This document shows, in pieces, positions 55,115-64,000 of a stretch of 64,000 bases of DNA. Positions within the stretch are counted from its first letter, which is position 1, and every line of letters begins with the position of its first letter. This stretch comes from Rhodococcus sp. IEGM 1379. GTDB taxonomy: Bacteria > Actinomycetota > Actinomycetes > Mycobacteriales > Mycobacteriaceae. The notes beneath the pieces were generated by a model. The model was not told where the DNA came from. It saw only the letters and a program-made list of their open reading frames with translations, and searched no databases. Made by a program: the position numbers and the translations under genes. Location: the NCBI RefSeq assembly GCF_030056815.1, contig NZ_JASHKR010000005.1, positions 62,001 to 126,000 on the forward strand, given 5' to 3'.

Positions 55115-56629
55115 GTGTCTGATTCCCTGAGATCCGAAAATGCCGGTGGGTCCGAAAACCTTGCTGTGAAATACCCCGTGACCACCCGGGCGTTCGGTAT
55201 GGCCATCATCGTCTTGAGCGGTATGCAGTTGATGATGGTGCTCGATGGCACCGTTGCTTCACTGGCGCTCGCTCGGATTCAGGAGGATCTCGACCTCAGC
55301 GATTCCGGACGCAACTGGGTCATTACCTCGTACGCGCTCACCTTCGGCGGTTTGATGCTGTTGGGCGGTCGACTCGGCGACACCTTCGGGCGCAAGAAGG
55401 TCTTCCTCAGCGGCGTCATCCTGTTCACGCTCGCATCTCTGGCGTGCGGCCTGGCCACCAACGAAGCGATGCTGATCGCGGCGAGATCCGTCCAGGGTGT
55501 CGGCGCGGCAATCGCATCGCCGACGGCATTGGCTCTGGTGGCAACCACGTTTGCGCCGGGACCCGTCAGGAATCAGGCGATCGCTATCTTTGCTGCGATG
55601 ACGGGTATCGGATCCGTCACGGGCCTGATCATCGGCGGCGCACTCACCGAAGTGTCGTGGCGGTGGATCTTCCTGATCAACGTGCCGATCGGCCTGTTGA
55701 TCATCGTGCTCGCGTTCGGTGCGTTGGTGGAAACCGGAGCGGAACGGCTGGCATTGGATGTTCCGGGAGCGATCCTCGCGACGCTCGGCTGTACCGGAAT
55801 TGTCTTCGGCTTCACCGAAGGACCCGAAATGGGTTGGACCAGCGCGCCGGTGCTGGGTGCGCTCATCGGCGGCGTCGCTCTGTTCGTCATCTTCCTGATG
55901 GTCGAGCGTCGTGCCGAGAATCCACTACTGCCGTTCAGTCTGTTCAGGAACAAAAATCGTGTCTTCACGTTCATCTCGCTCGCCTTGATCGGCGCGGTGA
56001 TGTTCTCGCTGGCCCCGTTTGTTGCTCTCTTCGTCCAGGACATTCTCGGCTACAGCCCGCTCCACGCGGGTCTGGCCTTTGTTCCGTTTGCCTTCGGATT
56101 GGGCGCCGCAGCGTTTGTCGCGTCCAAACTTGTCGTGCGGGTGCAGGCTCGCTGGTTGATCGTCACCGGTGCGGTAATGACGTTCTTCGGACTCCTCTAC
56201 GGTTCGACGCTCGACCAATCCACCACGTACATGGGCAATCTGTTTGTGCTTGTTGTCGGTATCGGCTTCGGCGTCGGACTGGCGGTAGTGCCGCTCCCGC
56301 TGTGCGCGATCGCGGGAGTCGGCCCCCAGGACATCGGCCCACTCACCGCCATCGCTCAGGTCGCGCAGGTACTTTTCGGCCCGGTCGGCTTGGCCATCGT
56401 GGGAGCCATGGCGACGTCTCGCACACTCTCGCTCGGCGGTGTCAGCGGTGTAGCCGCCGACATGAACGAGGCCCAGTTGTCGGCCTTGAGCGAGGGATAC
56501 GTATTCGCTCTGTTCGGGTGCGCGATCTTCGCGGCCCTCGCCGCAATCTCGGCACTGTTCATCAAGTTCACACCCGCTCAGGTTGCGCAGGCACAGGCCA
56601 ATGAAAAGGTTGCTCAGGGTATCGACTGA
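55115..56629 (+). CDS. efpA: EfpA-type DHA2 family MFS efflux transporter
   Basis: 504 residues from GTG 55115, with about 14 membrane helices. DHA2/QacA motifs are visible: MMVLDGTVASLALARIQEDL in helix 1 (motif D1) and GGRLGDTFGRKKVF (motif A), plus AIASPTALALVATTF and GPVRNQAIAIFAAMTGIGSV (motif C region). Location between the cysG end and proS is that of efpA (Rv2846c), as I recall, so orthology is likely. EfpA exports drugs and possibly lipids. Two iron-regulated genes lie between it and cysG here. Confidence 0.88.
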   Translation: MSDSLRSENAGGSENLAVKYPVTTRAFGMAIIVLSGMQLMMVLDGTVASLALARIQEDLDLSDSGRNWVITSYALTFGGLMLLGGRLGDTFGRKKVFLSGVILFTLASLACGLATNEAMLIAARSVQGVGAAIASPTALALVATTFAPGPVRNQAIAIFAAMTGIGSVTGLIIGGALTEVSWRWIFLINVPIGLLIIVLAFGALVETGAERLALDVPGAILATLGCTGIVFGFTEGPEMGWTSAPVLGALIGGVALFVIFLMVERRAENPLLPFSLFRNKNRVFTFISLALIGAVMFSLAPFVALFVQDILGYSPLHAGLAFVPFAFGLGAAAFVASKLVVRVQARWLIVTGAVMTFFGLLYGSTLDQSTTYMGNLFVLVVGIGFGVGLAVVPLPLCAIAGVGPQDIGPLTAIAQVAQVLFGPVGLAIVGAMATSRTLSLGGVSGVAADMNEAQLSALSEGYVFALFGCAIFAALAAISALFIKFTPAQVAQAQANEKVAQGID

Positions 56630-56711
56630 TCAGGCCCTATTTTTGAGAGTCTTTACTGGCTACGATCGTTGCAAGGGGAGCCGAGATTCTTTAAAAGATC
56701 GGAGTGCCACG

Positions 56712-57140
56712 ATGCGGATTGCGGATATCTTGCGCAACAAGGGCAACAGTATTGTCACGATCGACGCCCATGCGACTGTGAACGCGCTACTGTGCGACCT
56801 CGCCCGCCATAACATCGGTGCCATGGTCGTCCTGGACAACGACGCGGTCGTCGGAATCATCTCCGAGCGCGACGTTGTACGACGCCTCCATGAGCGCGGA
56901 TCCGAACTACTGAGCACAGAAGTATCCGACGTGATGACGGCGCTCATGTTCACCTGTGTGCCTGCCGATTCGGTGGACAGCATCGCCGCGATCATGACGG
57001 AGCGTCGTATCCGTCATCTGCCGGTCATCGAGGACGGCGTCCTGCTCGGGATCGTCAGCATCGGCGATGTCGTGAAGAGTCGGATCGACGAATTGCAAAG
57101 TGAGCGTAACCAGCTGGAGTCGTATATCGACCAGGGTTGA
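56712..57140 (+). CDS. Tandem CBS-domain protein
   Basis: 142 residues from ATG 56712, with a GGAGTG ribosome site. Two CBS motifs follow each other: VTIDAHATVNALLCDLARHN with GAMVVLDNDAVVGIISERDV, then FTCVPADSVDSIAAIMTERR with RHLPVIEDGVLLGIVSIGDV. The pair forms a Bateman module that binds adenosyl ligands. Stand-alone CBS proteins of this size are common in actinobacteria; the regulated partner is unknown. Confidence 0.9.
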   Translation: MRIADILRNKGNSIVTIDAHATVNALLCDLARHNIGAMVVLDNDAVVGIISERDVVRRLHERGSELLSTEVSDVMTALMFTCVPADSVDSIAAIMTERRIRHLPVIEDGVLLGIVSIGDVVKSRIDELQSERNQLESYIDQG

Positions 57141-57316
57141 TCGACTGTTCGGACAGGTTCCGTTCGATCACAATTTCCGGTGGCAAAGGCGATTTCACGT
57201 CGAATGACGGCGATTTGCCGGATTCTCGGTCCCGCTCGGTGAGAGCAGTGACTCCCGAGTGAGCGGAATTTCCCTAGATTCGGATTGGAGTATTTCCCCT
57301 GTAAAGAAGAGGTTTT

Positions 57317-58237
57317 ATGAAAATCCTGGTTGTCGGCGGAACTGGCATGATCGGTGCCAACACGGCACTTTATCTGCGCGAGATGGGTAACGACGTTACG
57401 GTGGCCGCGCGTAATCCGCTCACCGACGACTCTCCCGTTGGGGACTTCCCGGTCTTGCTCGGTGACTACACAGAGCAGACCTTTACGGCCGCGCAGCTTG
57501 CGCCGTTCGAGGCCATCGTCTTTGCCGCCGGACAGGACGTGCGCCACATGGGCCGCGGCGTCGACGAGGCAGAGTTCTGGGAGAAGACGCAGTCCGGTGG
57601 GGTGCCGCGGTTTGCGGCGCTGGCCAAGGAAGCCGGCGTTGCCCGGTTCGTCCAGGTCGGTAGCTACTACCACCACCTGCGTCCTGAGATGGCGGAGACG
57701 ATGCCGTACATCGCAGCGCGAAAAGCTGCAGACGAGGGAGCTCGCGCGCTAGCCGACGAGACTTTCAATGTCTCGACGCTGAATCCGCCTTCAATTCTCG
57801 GCACTATCAGCGGAGCGTCAGCGAAGCGTTACCGCAAGATGTTCTCGTGGGCTGCGGGCAACGAGGTGGAGATTCCCGACTTCGCACCGGCTGGCGGCAC
57901 AAACTTCATGTCGGTTCGCTCGCTCGCGGAGGCGATCTGGGGCGCGCTGCAGCATGCTGAGTCCGGCAAGGCGTACCTGATCGGAGACGAGAGCCTTACG
58001 TACCAGCAGTACTTCCAGTTGATTGTCGATGCCACTGGCGGCGATCGCGTCATCGACGAACGCAACGAGGAGCACCCGATTCTCCCGGACAGCTATATCG
58101 TCCAGGGACGCGGCAACGTCATCTCGTACGAGCCGGCTGCCGAGGACACCGCGCTGCTCGGCTACACCCGGAATGACTGCGCGCGTGCGCTTACGGAGAT
58201 GTACGAGGCTGTGAAAGTAGCCACCGAAGCACGCTGA
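57317..58237 (+). CDS. NAD(P)-dependent epimerase/dehydratase family protein (extended SDR)
   Basis: 306 residues. Rossmann motif MKILVVGGTGMIGANTALYL at the N-terminus. The sequence has VQVGSYYHHL and then PYIAARKAADEGARAL, where the catalytic Tyr-Lys spacing is shifted by one from YxxxK, so the catalytic pair is uncertain. LNPPSILG follows, like the substrate-binding region of extended SDRs. Substrate unknown. It is preceded by an AGAAGAGG ribosome site and closed by a hairpin. Confidence 0.83.
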   Translation: MKILVVGGTGMIGANTALYLREMGNDVTVAARNPLTDDSPVGDFPVLLGDYTEQTFTAAQLAPFEAIVFAAGQDVRHMGRGVDEAEFWEKTQSGGVPRFAALAKEAGVARFVQVGSYYHHLRPEMAETMPYIAARKAADEGARALADETFNVSTLNPPSILGTISGASAKRYRKMFSWAAGNEVEIPDFAPAGGTNFMSVRSLAEAIWGALQHAESGKAYLIGDESLTYQQYFQLIVDATGGDRVIDERNEEHPILPDSYIVQGRGNVISYEPAAEDTALLGYTRNDCARALTEMYEAVKVATEAR

Positions 58238-58243
58238 CTCGTC

Positions 58244-58282
58244 GATAGCTGGGGCGGGTGAGGATTGCGCGGCCCAGCTATC
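58244..58282. terminator. Hairpin between convergent SDR and yaaA genes
   Basis: 10-bp perfect stem (58244-58253 with 58273-58282) and a 19-nt loop; no T-run. Probably serves both directions. Confidence 0.55.
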
Positions 58283-58323
58283 TTCGATCGTCCAGTTCCA
58301 GAAATCGTCGTCGGGAAGCGCAG

Positions 58324-59064
58324 CTACGTCAGAATGATCAATTCCCGATCCGACGCGATTTCCACCCGCAAGCCCGCTTTCGACGCCACTTTCGCGACGC
58401 CTTTGACGTCGCTCGGCTCGGCTCGCGATATCACCAAAGCCCGTGCGAGCAGTCCCTTGTGATGCTTGTTGAAGTGGCTCACGACGGTGCGAGTGCCGTC
58501 CGGCTTTTCGGTGAGAACCGTCGCGATCACGGCATCAGGGATCGGCCCCAAGTCCTGATAGGTGCCTGACCTCAGATCGATGACCAGGCCGTCGGCTTCG
58601 GCAGCCAGGGCCTTCGGTAGTTCCGGCTTCCACAGTGAGCGCAGTGTGCCCATCCCGGGCAGTTTGGATCCGCCGGAGAGTCGATACGCGGGAATCAGAT
58701 CACCTGCGCGAACTGCGCCGAACAATGCGGAACCGATGGCGATCCGGTCGAGGGCCTTGGCTTTCTGGGTGCGAGAGAATGACTTTGCGTCGAGGGCGTC
58801 GAAGAGCACGCCGGTGTAGCGCTGCAATGCCGGCCGCGTGGCCGAGACCCACAGTTTGGCGTTGCGTTCGACCTCGCCGGCCTGGGTGGGGCCGAGCCCC
58901 AACGCTGCGCATGACGCGTCGACATCAGCCGCCAGGTCGACCAGCGTCTGGATCAGCAATTCGCGGGTTTCGGTCAACTGGGGCATCGACAGTTCGGCCA
59001 GATCCAGGGGCGCATCCTTGCCGCCGTCGGACTTGGTTTCTGAGGGAGGCAGCAATACAAGCAC
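58324..59064 (-). CDS. yaaA: YaaA (DUF328) family peroxide stress protein
   Basis: 246 residues from GTG 59064, giving [16 protein letters not shown], the typical YaaA start; in-frame positions further upstream overlap proS and are Arg-rich. Motifs [41 protein letters not shown] and [16 protein letters not shown] match the family. In Escherichia coli YaaA lowers free iron and DNA damage during peroxide stress. Divergent from proS with only 55 bases between. Confidence 0.92.
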   Translation of the reverse strand: MLVLLPPSETKSDGGKDAPLDLAELSMPQLTETRELLIQTLVDLAADVDASCAALGLGPTQAGEVERNAKLWVSATRPALQRYTGVLFDALDAKSFSRTQKAKALDRIAIGSALFGAVRAGDLIPAYRLSGGSKLPGMGTLRSLWKPELPKALAAEADGLVIDLRSGTYQDLGPIPDAVIATVLTEKPDGTRTVVSHFNKHHKGLLARALVISRAEPSDVKGVAKVASKAGLRVEIASDRELIILT

Positions 59065-59119
59065 CCCGATACCGTACCGACGCCCGGATAACCGAGTGCG
59101 CCGACTATCCTTGGACCTC

Positions 59120-60865
59120 GTGATTACCCGTCTGTCCCACCTGTTCCTGCGTACCCTGCGTGACGACCCCTCGGACGCCGAAGTTGCCAGCCACAAACTG
59201 CTGGTCCGTGCCGGCTACGTGCGTCGTATCGCCCCCGGCGTCTACTCGTGGTTGCCTCTGGGTCTGCGGGTGCTGCGCGAGGTAGAACGCGTTGTCCGTG
59301 AAGAGATGAATGCCATTGGGGGACAGGAAATCCTGTTGCCTGCTCTGCTGCCGCGTGAGCCCTACGAGGCTTCAAACCGGTGGACCGAGTACGGCCCCAA
59401 CCTGTTCCGTCTCAAGGACCGGAGGGGCAACGATTACATGCTCGGCCCGACCCACGAGGAGCTTTTTGCTCTGACGGTCAAGGGTGAGTACAACTCGTAC
59501 AAGGACTTCCCGGTCACCCTGTACCAGGTGCAGACCAAGTATCGCGACGAAGAGCGTCCGCGCGCCGGCATTCTGCGTGGACGTGAATTCCTGATGAAGG
59601 ACTCCTACTCCTTCGACCTCACCGACGAGGGCCTGACCGCGTCCTACCAGGCGCACCGCGACGCCTACGAGAAGATCTTCACGCGTTTGAGCGTCAAGTA
59701 CGTCGTCGTCTCCGCGACGTCCGGCGCGATGGGTGGCAGTGCGTCCGAGGAATTCCTTGCCGAGAGCGAAATCGGCGAAGACACCTACGTGCGCTGCCTC
59801 GAGTCCGGTTACGCCGCCAACGTGGAGGCCGTCAAGACGGTTGTTCCCGACGCGCTTCCGATTGACGGTTTGCCCGAGGCGAAGGTCTACGACACCGCGA
59901 ACACGCCCACTATCGACACCCTTGTCGACTGGGCCAACGGCGCAGATCTCGGCCGTACGGTCACCGCCGCAGACACACTCAAGAACATCATGGTCAAGAC
60001 CCGCCTGCCCGGCGGCGAGTGGGAACTGCTCGGCATCGGCATCCCCGGGGACCGAGAGGTAGACGAGAAGCGTCTCGAAGCTTCGCTCGAGCCCGCTGAG
60101 TTCGTCATGATCACCGAGACCGACTTCAAGAACAACCCGTTCCTGGTCAAGGGATACATCGGACCGAAGGCTCTGCAGGCCAACGGCATTCGCTATGTCG
60201 TGGACCCGCGAGTTGTCGAGGGCACGAGCTGGATCACCGGTGCCGACGAAGACGGCAAGCATGTTGTCGACTTGGTTGTGGGCCGCGACTTCACTCCCGA
60301 CGGAACCATCGAAGCTGCTGAGGTCCGTGACGGAGATGCATCTCCCGACGGCGCCGGCACGCTCGTCTCCGCTCGCGGAATCGAGATCGGGCACGTCTTC
60401 CAACTCGGCCGTAAGTACACCGACGTGTTCACCGTCGATGTCCTGGCAGAGAACGGCAAGCCTGTCCGCCCGACGATGGGTTCGTACGGCGTCGGAATCT
60501 CGCGCCTGGTCGCTGTCATCGCCGAGCAGCATCACGACGAGAAGGGCCTGCGCTGGCCGGCCGAGGTGTCGCCGGCTGACGTGCACCTGGTCATCGCGAA
60601 CAAGGACGAGACTGCTCGTGAAGGTGCCGAAGGCTTGGCAGCGCAGCTTGATCGCGCGGGCCTCGAGGTCATCCTCGACGACCGCAAGGCTTCGCCTGGT
60701 GTGAAGTTCAAGGACTCGGAACTGCTGGGTATTCCCACCGTCGTTGTCGTCGGCCGTGGTTGGGCTGACGGAAAGGTCGAGATTCGCGACCGCTTCACCG
60801 GCGAGAGCCGCGAGATCGATGCAGCGTCGGCGCTCGACGAAATCATCACCGCCGTGCGTGGCTGA
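59120..60865 (+). CDS. proS: Prolyl-tRNA synthetase
   Basis: 581 residues from GTG 59120; earlier in-frame codons lie antisense to yaaA. Class II motifs: [20 protein letters not shown] (motif 1), [23 protein letters not shown] (motif 2) and [12 protein letters not shown] (motif 3). The large insertion between motifs 2 and 3 (about residues 230-390, with [20 protein letters not shown]) is the bacterial-type editing domain that hydrolyses Ala-tRNAPro. C-terminal anticodon domain ends at AVRG. Confidence 0.97.
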   Translation: MITRLSHLFLRTLRDDPSDAEVASHKLLVRAGYVRRIAPGVYSWLPLGLRVLREVERVVREEMNAIGGQEILLPALLPREPYEASNRWTEYGPNLFRLKDRRGNDYMLGPTHEELFALTVKGEYNSYKDFPVTLYQVQTKYRDEERPRAGILRGREFLMKDSYSFDLTDEGLTASYQAHRDAYEKIFTRLSVKYVVVSATSGAMGGSASEEFLAESEIGEDTYVRCLESGYAANVEAVKTVVPDALPIDGLPEAKVYDTANTPTIDTLVDWANGADLGRTVTAADTLKNIMVKTRLPGGEWELLGIGIPGDREVDEKRLEASLEPAEFVMITETDFKNNPFLVKGYIGPKALQANGIRYVVDPRVVEGTSWITGADEDGKHVVDLVVGRDFTPDGTIEAAEVRDGDASPDGAGTLVSARGIEIGHVFQLGRKYTDVFTVDVLAENGKPVRPTMGSYGVGISRLVAVIAEQHHDEKGLRWPAEVSPADVHLVIANKDETAREGAEGLAAQLDRAGLEVILDDRKASPGVKFKDSELLGIPTVVVVGRGWADGKVEIRDRFTGESREIDAASALDEIITAVRG

Positions 60866-60880
60866 TTCGGCACACTGACC

Positions 60881-60928
60881 CAGGGTGGCCGCAGATACCT
60901 TCGAGGTACCTGCGGCTGCCCTGTTTTT
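60881..60928 (+). terminator. proS intrinsic terminator
   Basis: 19-bp imperfect stem (60881-60899 with 60905-60923) followed by T5. Confidence 0.92.
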
Positions 60929-60946
60929 CTGCCACAATCTTTATCC

Positions 60947-61618
60947 ATGGACCGCGAACCGGATTGGGCAGAAGTCGACGGCTATCTCGTGTCCACGTTG
61001 GTAGGTGAAGACCCCGCTCTGGACGCGGCACTCGCCGCCAATGCCGAAGGCGGTCTGCCGCCCATCGACGTGGCCCCGAATCAGGGCAAGCTCCTGCATT
61101 TGTTGGCTCGAATGTGCTTGGCGCGCAACGTCCTCGAGATCGGAACGTTGGGTGGCTACAGCACGATCTGGCTGGCTCGCGCGGTCGGGCCGTCGGGACG
61201 CGTCATCACTCTCGAGTTCGATCCGGTGCATGCTGACGTCGCTCGCTCGAACATCGAACGGGCTGGATTGGCCGATCGCGTCGACATTCGAGTCGGAGCG
61301 GCGCTCGGGTCCCTCCCGGACATCGTCAAAGAGGAACTCTGTCCCTTCGACCTGGTGTTCATCGATGCGGACAAGGAAAACAACTGTGAGTACGTGCGAT
61401 GGGCTCTTGCGCTCTCGCATCCGGGTACCGTCATCATCGTCGACAACGTCGTGCGTGGGGGCCATGTCTCCAACCCCGATATCGACGACGAGAAGGTCAA
61501 AGCCAGCCGCGCGGTGCTCGAGATGATCGCTGCTGAGCCGAAACTCGGCGGCACGGCCATTCAGACCGTCGGCTCCAAGGGCTGGGACGGGTTTGCCATT
61601 GCACTCGTGAACGAGTGA
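60947..61618 (+). CDS. Class I O-methyltransferase (COMT-like)
   Basis: 223 residues. N-terminal helices, then SAM motif NVLEIGTLGGYSTIWLARA, ITLEFDPVHADVARSNIERA, and the metal-linked FIDADKENNCEYVRWAL plus VIIVDNVVRGG. This is the CCoAOMT/COMT-like divalent-metal methyltransferase fold (Rv0187-like, from memory). Substrate unknown, probably a catechol-type or secondary metabolite. The last 21 bases are duplicated just after the stop. Confidence 0.88.
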   Translation: MDREPDWAEVDGYLVSTLVGEDPALDAALAANAEGGLPPIDVAPNQGKLLHLLARMCLARNVLEIGTLGGYSTIWLARAVGPSGRVITLEFDPVHADVARSNIERAGLADRVDIRVGAALGSLPDIVKEELCPFDLVFIDADKENNCEYVRWALALSHPGTVIIVDNVVRGGHVSNPDIDDEKVKASRAVLEMIAAEPKLGGTAIQTVGSKGWDGFAIALVNE

Positions 61619-61644
61619 ACGTTATTGCACTAGTGAACGAGTGA
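61598..61644 (+). repeat. 26-bp-period tandem duplication over the methyltransferase stop codon
   Basis: The 21-base segment at 61598-61618 is repeated at 61624-61644 with one change (CTCGTG to CTAGTG). The second copy contains another stop. It looks like a recent slippage or recombination duplication of the gene end. Confidence 0.8.
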
Positions 61645-61660
61645 GCGCAGACTCGAAACG

Positions 61661-62326
61661 GTGAGAATGCGGCGGGCTGCAAAGTCGGTGTGGGGATGGG
61701 TTCGGAGTGCGCCCGGGACGTATGTCTGGCTGCTGGCGTTGCTATTCACGACGCTGTTCCTGCGTCACCTTCCCGAGGATGTCCAAGAACATTTCCTGGG
61801 CCGACGGTCGACCAATCTCCATCACCTCGCCGAGGATCCACTCCGTGTCTTGTTTTCGAGCGCCTTTTGGCTCGAAGGTGGAGGCTGGCTGGGCTACCTG
61901 GTCTTGTTCACCATCTTTCACGCAACGGCGGAGCGGTGGCTCGGGACCTGGCGCTGGCTGTGTGTTGTGGTGGTGGCCCATGTCGGAGCTACTTATCTCA
62001 GTGAAGGTGTTCTCTACGAAGGCATCCGGCATGGCTACGTGCCGAATTCGGCTGTCAATACACTCGATGTCGGTGTCAGCTACGGGCTGGCGGGAATCGT
62101 CGGTGTGCTCGTCTATCTGATCGCAAAGCCCTGGCGCTACGCCTATCTGGCCGGGGCGTTGATTTTCTATGCCGTGCCTTTGATTTTTGCTACCACTTTC
62201 ACGGCGGTGGGGCATATGTCCGCCTTGCTGCTCGGGTTGGCGTGCTACCCGATCACTTGCGCGCGGCCGGCGGTGTGGAATCCGCGGGACATGTTGACGT
62301 CGCGAAGGATCCCAAGCGTCCCATGA
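61661..62326 (+). CDS. Rhomboid-like membrane protein
   Basis: 221 residues from GTG 61661 (ATG 61667 is also possible). Five to six hydrophobic segments. A rhomboid-type GVSYG (G-x-S) lies in a helix, followed by AVGHMSALLLG with the candidate catalytic His two helices later. A long loop between helix 1 and 2 contains WLEGGGWLGY. The spacing fits an intramembrane serine protease, though the short GxSx context differs from canonical GASG, so activity is uncertain. No strong ribosome site. Confidence 0.7.
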   Translation: MRMRRAAKSVWGWVRSAPGTYVWLLALLFTTLFLRHLPEDVQEHFLGRRSTNLHHLAEDPLRVLFSSAFWLEGGGWLGYLVLFTIFHATAERWLGTWRWLCVVVVAHVGATYLSEGVLYEGIRHGYVPNSAVNTLDVGVSYGLAGIVGVLVYLIAKPWRYAYLAGALIFYAVPLIFATTFTAVGHMSALLLGLACYPITCARPAVWNPRDMLTSRRIPSVP

Positions 62327-62382
62327 ACTCGGCACGCTAAGTTACTGGCTGGTAGGTTGACGGAATCGACGAAAGGTATGAC

Positions 62383-64000
62383 GTGTCTGACACCGACGGA
62401 TTGCTGTTCAACCCCCACACCGCAGACTTCGCGCAGTTCGATCCGGAAACCCGGCGACTACTGAAGGCCACCATCGAGTGGTTCGAGAACCGCGGCAAGA
62501 AGCAACTGCTCCAAGACGATCTCAACGCCGTGTGGGTTTCCGATTTCCTCGACTTCGTCAAGAAGGAGAAGCTGTTCGCAACGTTCCAGACGCCGTCAGC
62601 ATTCGCCGGCGGCGACGAGAACAGGCGCTGGGACGGCGCCCGCAACGCGGCGCTCAGTGAGATCTTCGGGTTCTACGGACTTGCGTATTGGTACGCCTGG
62701 CAGGTCACCATCCTCGGTCTCGGGCCGATCTGGATGAGCGATAATGTGGCCGCTAAGAAGCGTGCCGCGCAGGAACTCGCCGACGGCAGGGTCATGGCAT
62801 TCGGACTCTCCGAACGCGAACACGGTGCAGACGTGTACTCCACCGACATGCTGCTGACTCCATCCGAGGGTGATGCAGCGGGTGATTCGGCCTTCCTCGC
62901 GAGCGGCGAGAAGTACTACATCGGAAACGGCAACATTGCCGGCATGGTGTCGGTCTTCGGGCGTCGTACCGACGTCGACGGGCCTGAAGGGTACGTATTC
63001 TTCGTCGCGGACAGCGCGCACCCGAACTACCACTTGGTGGACAACGTCCTGCGCGGTCAGATGTACGTCAGCACGTTCCGTCTCGAGAACTACCCGGTTC
63101 GTGACGAAGACATCCTGCACACCGGTGTCGCAGCATTCGAAGCTGCGCTCAACACCGTGAACGTCGGAAAGTTCAATCTCTGCACCGGTTCGATCGGCAT
63201 TACCGAACATGCCTTCTTCGAGGCGATCACTCACGCACAGAACCGAATTCTGTACGGCAATCCCGTGACCGATTTCGCTCACGTTCGCGCGGCATTCGTT
63301 GACGCCTACTCTCGTCTGATCGCGATGAAGCAGTTCAGCGGCCGGGCCGTCGACTACTTCCGGAGCGCAAGCCTCGATGACCGTCGATACCTGCTGTTCA
63401 ATCCCATGACCAAGGCCAAGGTCACGTCGGAGGGCGAGCGCGTTGTCGGCCTTCTACACGACGTGATTGCGGCCAAGGGTTACGAGAAGTCCACGTACTT
63501 CCGCGAGGCCGCTCAGATGATCGGAACCCTGCCCAAGCTCGAAGGAACGGTCCACGTCAATGTCGGCCTGATCCTTAAGTTCCTGCCGAACTACCTGTTC
63601 AATCCGGCAGAGTTCCCCGAGGTCGGTACCCGCCTGGATGCTTCCGACGACGAATTCTTCTGGAATCAGGGACCGACTCGCGGCGCCGCGAAGATCAGGT
63701 TCCACGAGTGGAAGTCGTTCTACGAGAAGCACTCCGGGATTCCGAACGTCGCACGTTTTTACGAGCAGGCAATCGCATTGACCGAATTGCTCACCGCGGC
63801 AGCGCCGGACGAGCAGCAGCGACAAGACCTAGATTTCATGCTCAATATCGGACATCTCTTCTCCTTGGTCGTCTATGGTCATTTGATCCTCGAGCAAGCA
63901 GAAATTACGGGATTGGATACTGACATCATCGATCAAATATTTGACTTCCAGATTCGGGACTTCTCCGGATACGCGATTGCGTTGCACGGAAAGCCGTCGT
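62383..64000 (+). CDS. Acyl-CoA dehydrogenase family protein, 3' end outside window
   Basis: At least 539 codons from GTG 62383, preceded by AAAGG; no stop before the window ends. Acyl-CoA dehydrogenase features: N-terminal helical domain (DLNAVWVSDFLDFVKKEKLF), AFGLSEREHGADVYSTDM for FAD/substrate contact, GEKYYIGNGNIAGMVSVFGR in the beta domain, and helical C-domain with QNRILYGNPVTDF. It is longer than classical ~380-residue enzymes, like FadE-type actinobacterial proteins with an extra C-terminal region. Catalytic base not identified here. Probably fatty or aromatic acyl-CoA oxidation. Confidence 0.87.
   Translation, partial: MSDTDGLLFNPHTADFAQFDPETRRLLKATIEWFENRGKKQLLQDDLNAVWVSDFLDFVKKEKLFATFQTPSAFAGGDENRRWDGARNAALSEIFGFYGLAYWYAWQVTILGLGPIWMSDNVAAKKRAAQELADGRVMAFGLSEREHGADVYSTDMLLTPSEGDAAGDSAFLASGEKYYIGNGNIAGMVSVFGRRTDVDGPEGYVFFVADSAHPNYHLVDNVLRGQMYVSTFRLENYPVRDEDILHTGVAAFEAALNTVNVGKFNLCTGSIGITEHAFFEAITHAQNRILYGNPVTDFAHVRAAFVDAYSRLIAMKQFSGRAVDYFRSASLDDRRYLLFNPMTKAKVTSEGERVVGLLHDVIAAKGYEKSTYFREAAQMIGTLPKLEGTVHVNVGLILKFLPNYLFNPAEFPEVGTRLDASDDEFFWNQGPTRGAAKIRFHEWKSFYEKHSGIPNVARFYEQAIALTELLTAAAPDEQQRQDLDFMLNIGHLFSLVVYGHLILEQAEITGLDTDIIDQIFDFQIRDFSGYAIALHGKPS

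Noticed and set aside
1-64000. tRNA, rRNA, CRISPR array, intact insertion sequence or prophage
   Set aside because: I saw no cloverleaf-like sequence, direct-repeat array, transposase or phage structural gene; XerC is the housekeeping recombinase.

Overview
The window is a continuous stretch of a high-GC actinobacterial chromosome, most likely Rhodococcus of the erythropolis group. The order-level signs are Lsr2, mycothione reductase, F420-type (PPOX and LLM) enzymes, an EfpA-type exporter, IdeR/DtxR-type iron boxes and frequent GTG/TTG starts. The species call is inference. The gene order yraN-comM-dprA / siderophore-interacting protein / xerC / M23 / rpsB-tsf / pyrH-frr-cdsA / rlmN / dxr-rip1-ispG-GNAT-PBP / map / mtr / mqo-GNAT-chelatase-cobO-cobB-cysG / efpA / proS matches, from memory, the Mycobacterium tuberculosis Rv2898c to Rv2845c block. 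This is therefore mostly core chromosome with accessory insertions. I see no tRNA, rRNA, CRISPR array, intact insertion sequence or phage.

Layout. Positions 1-2.8 kb hold two secreted envelope proteins flanking an ABC-F ATPase fossil. 3.3-6.3 kb is a translationally coupled yraN-comM-dprA operon. 6.8-12.2 kb has lsr2, a siderophore-interacting flavoprotein, a Bcr-type exporter, xerC, a MinD/EspI-like ATPase and an M23 protein. 12.4-17.6 kb carries rpsB, tsf, pyrH, frr, cdsA and a methyltransferase. 17.6-27.1 kb has a CitE-like lyase, LapA, rlmN, DUF2631, dxr-rip1-ispG, a GNAT and a lipoprotein PBP. 27.1-43.6 kb is the most eroded part: a LuxR/acyl-CoA synthetase pair, map-cobQ and a lipoprotein/PhzF pair are intact, but there are at least seven gene remnants or frameshifted genes between 29.7 and 40.4 kb. 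Mycothione reductase and a lipase-like hydrolase close that part.

43.7-51.6 kb holds mqo, an ElaA-type GNAT and then a cobalamin operon behind a cobalamin riboswitch: a fused ChlI-ChlD chelatase, cobO, cobB, a CobE/CbiG-like protein and a cysG-type fusion. These genes are closely spaced or overlap. cobQ lies separately at 31.9 kb.

The most interesting locus is 51.6-54.8 kb, inserted between the cobalamin operon and efpA. Two adjacent minus-strand genes encode exported proteins built from two and four copies of one ~110-residue beta-sandwich-like module (YVGL.QDN ... WMTTA ... two close Cys ... AAHGS.DR.QD). The larger has a C-terminal membrane anchor, and each gene has its own IdeR/DtxR-type box or boxes. 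I read this as an iron-starvation-induced surface system, possibly for haem or metal capture; the ligand is not known. 55-64 kb continues with EfpA, a CBS protein, an SDR, YaaA, proS, an O-methyltransferase, a rhomboid-like protein and an acyl-CoA dehydrogenase running off the end.
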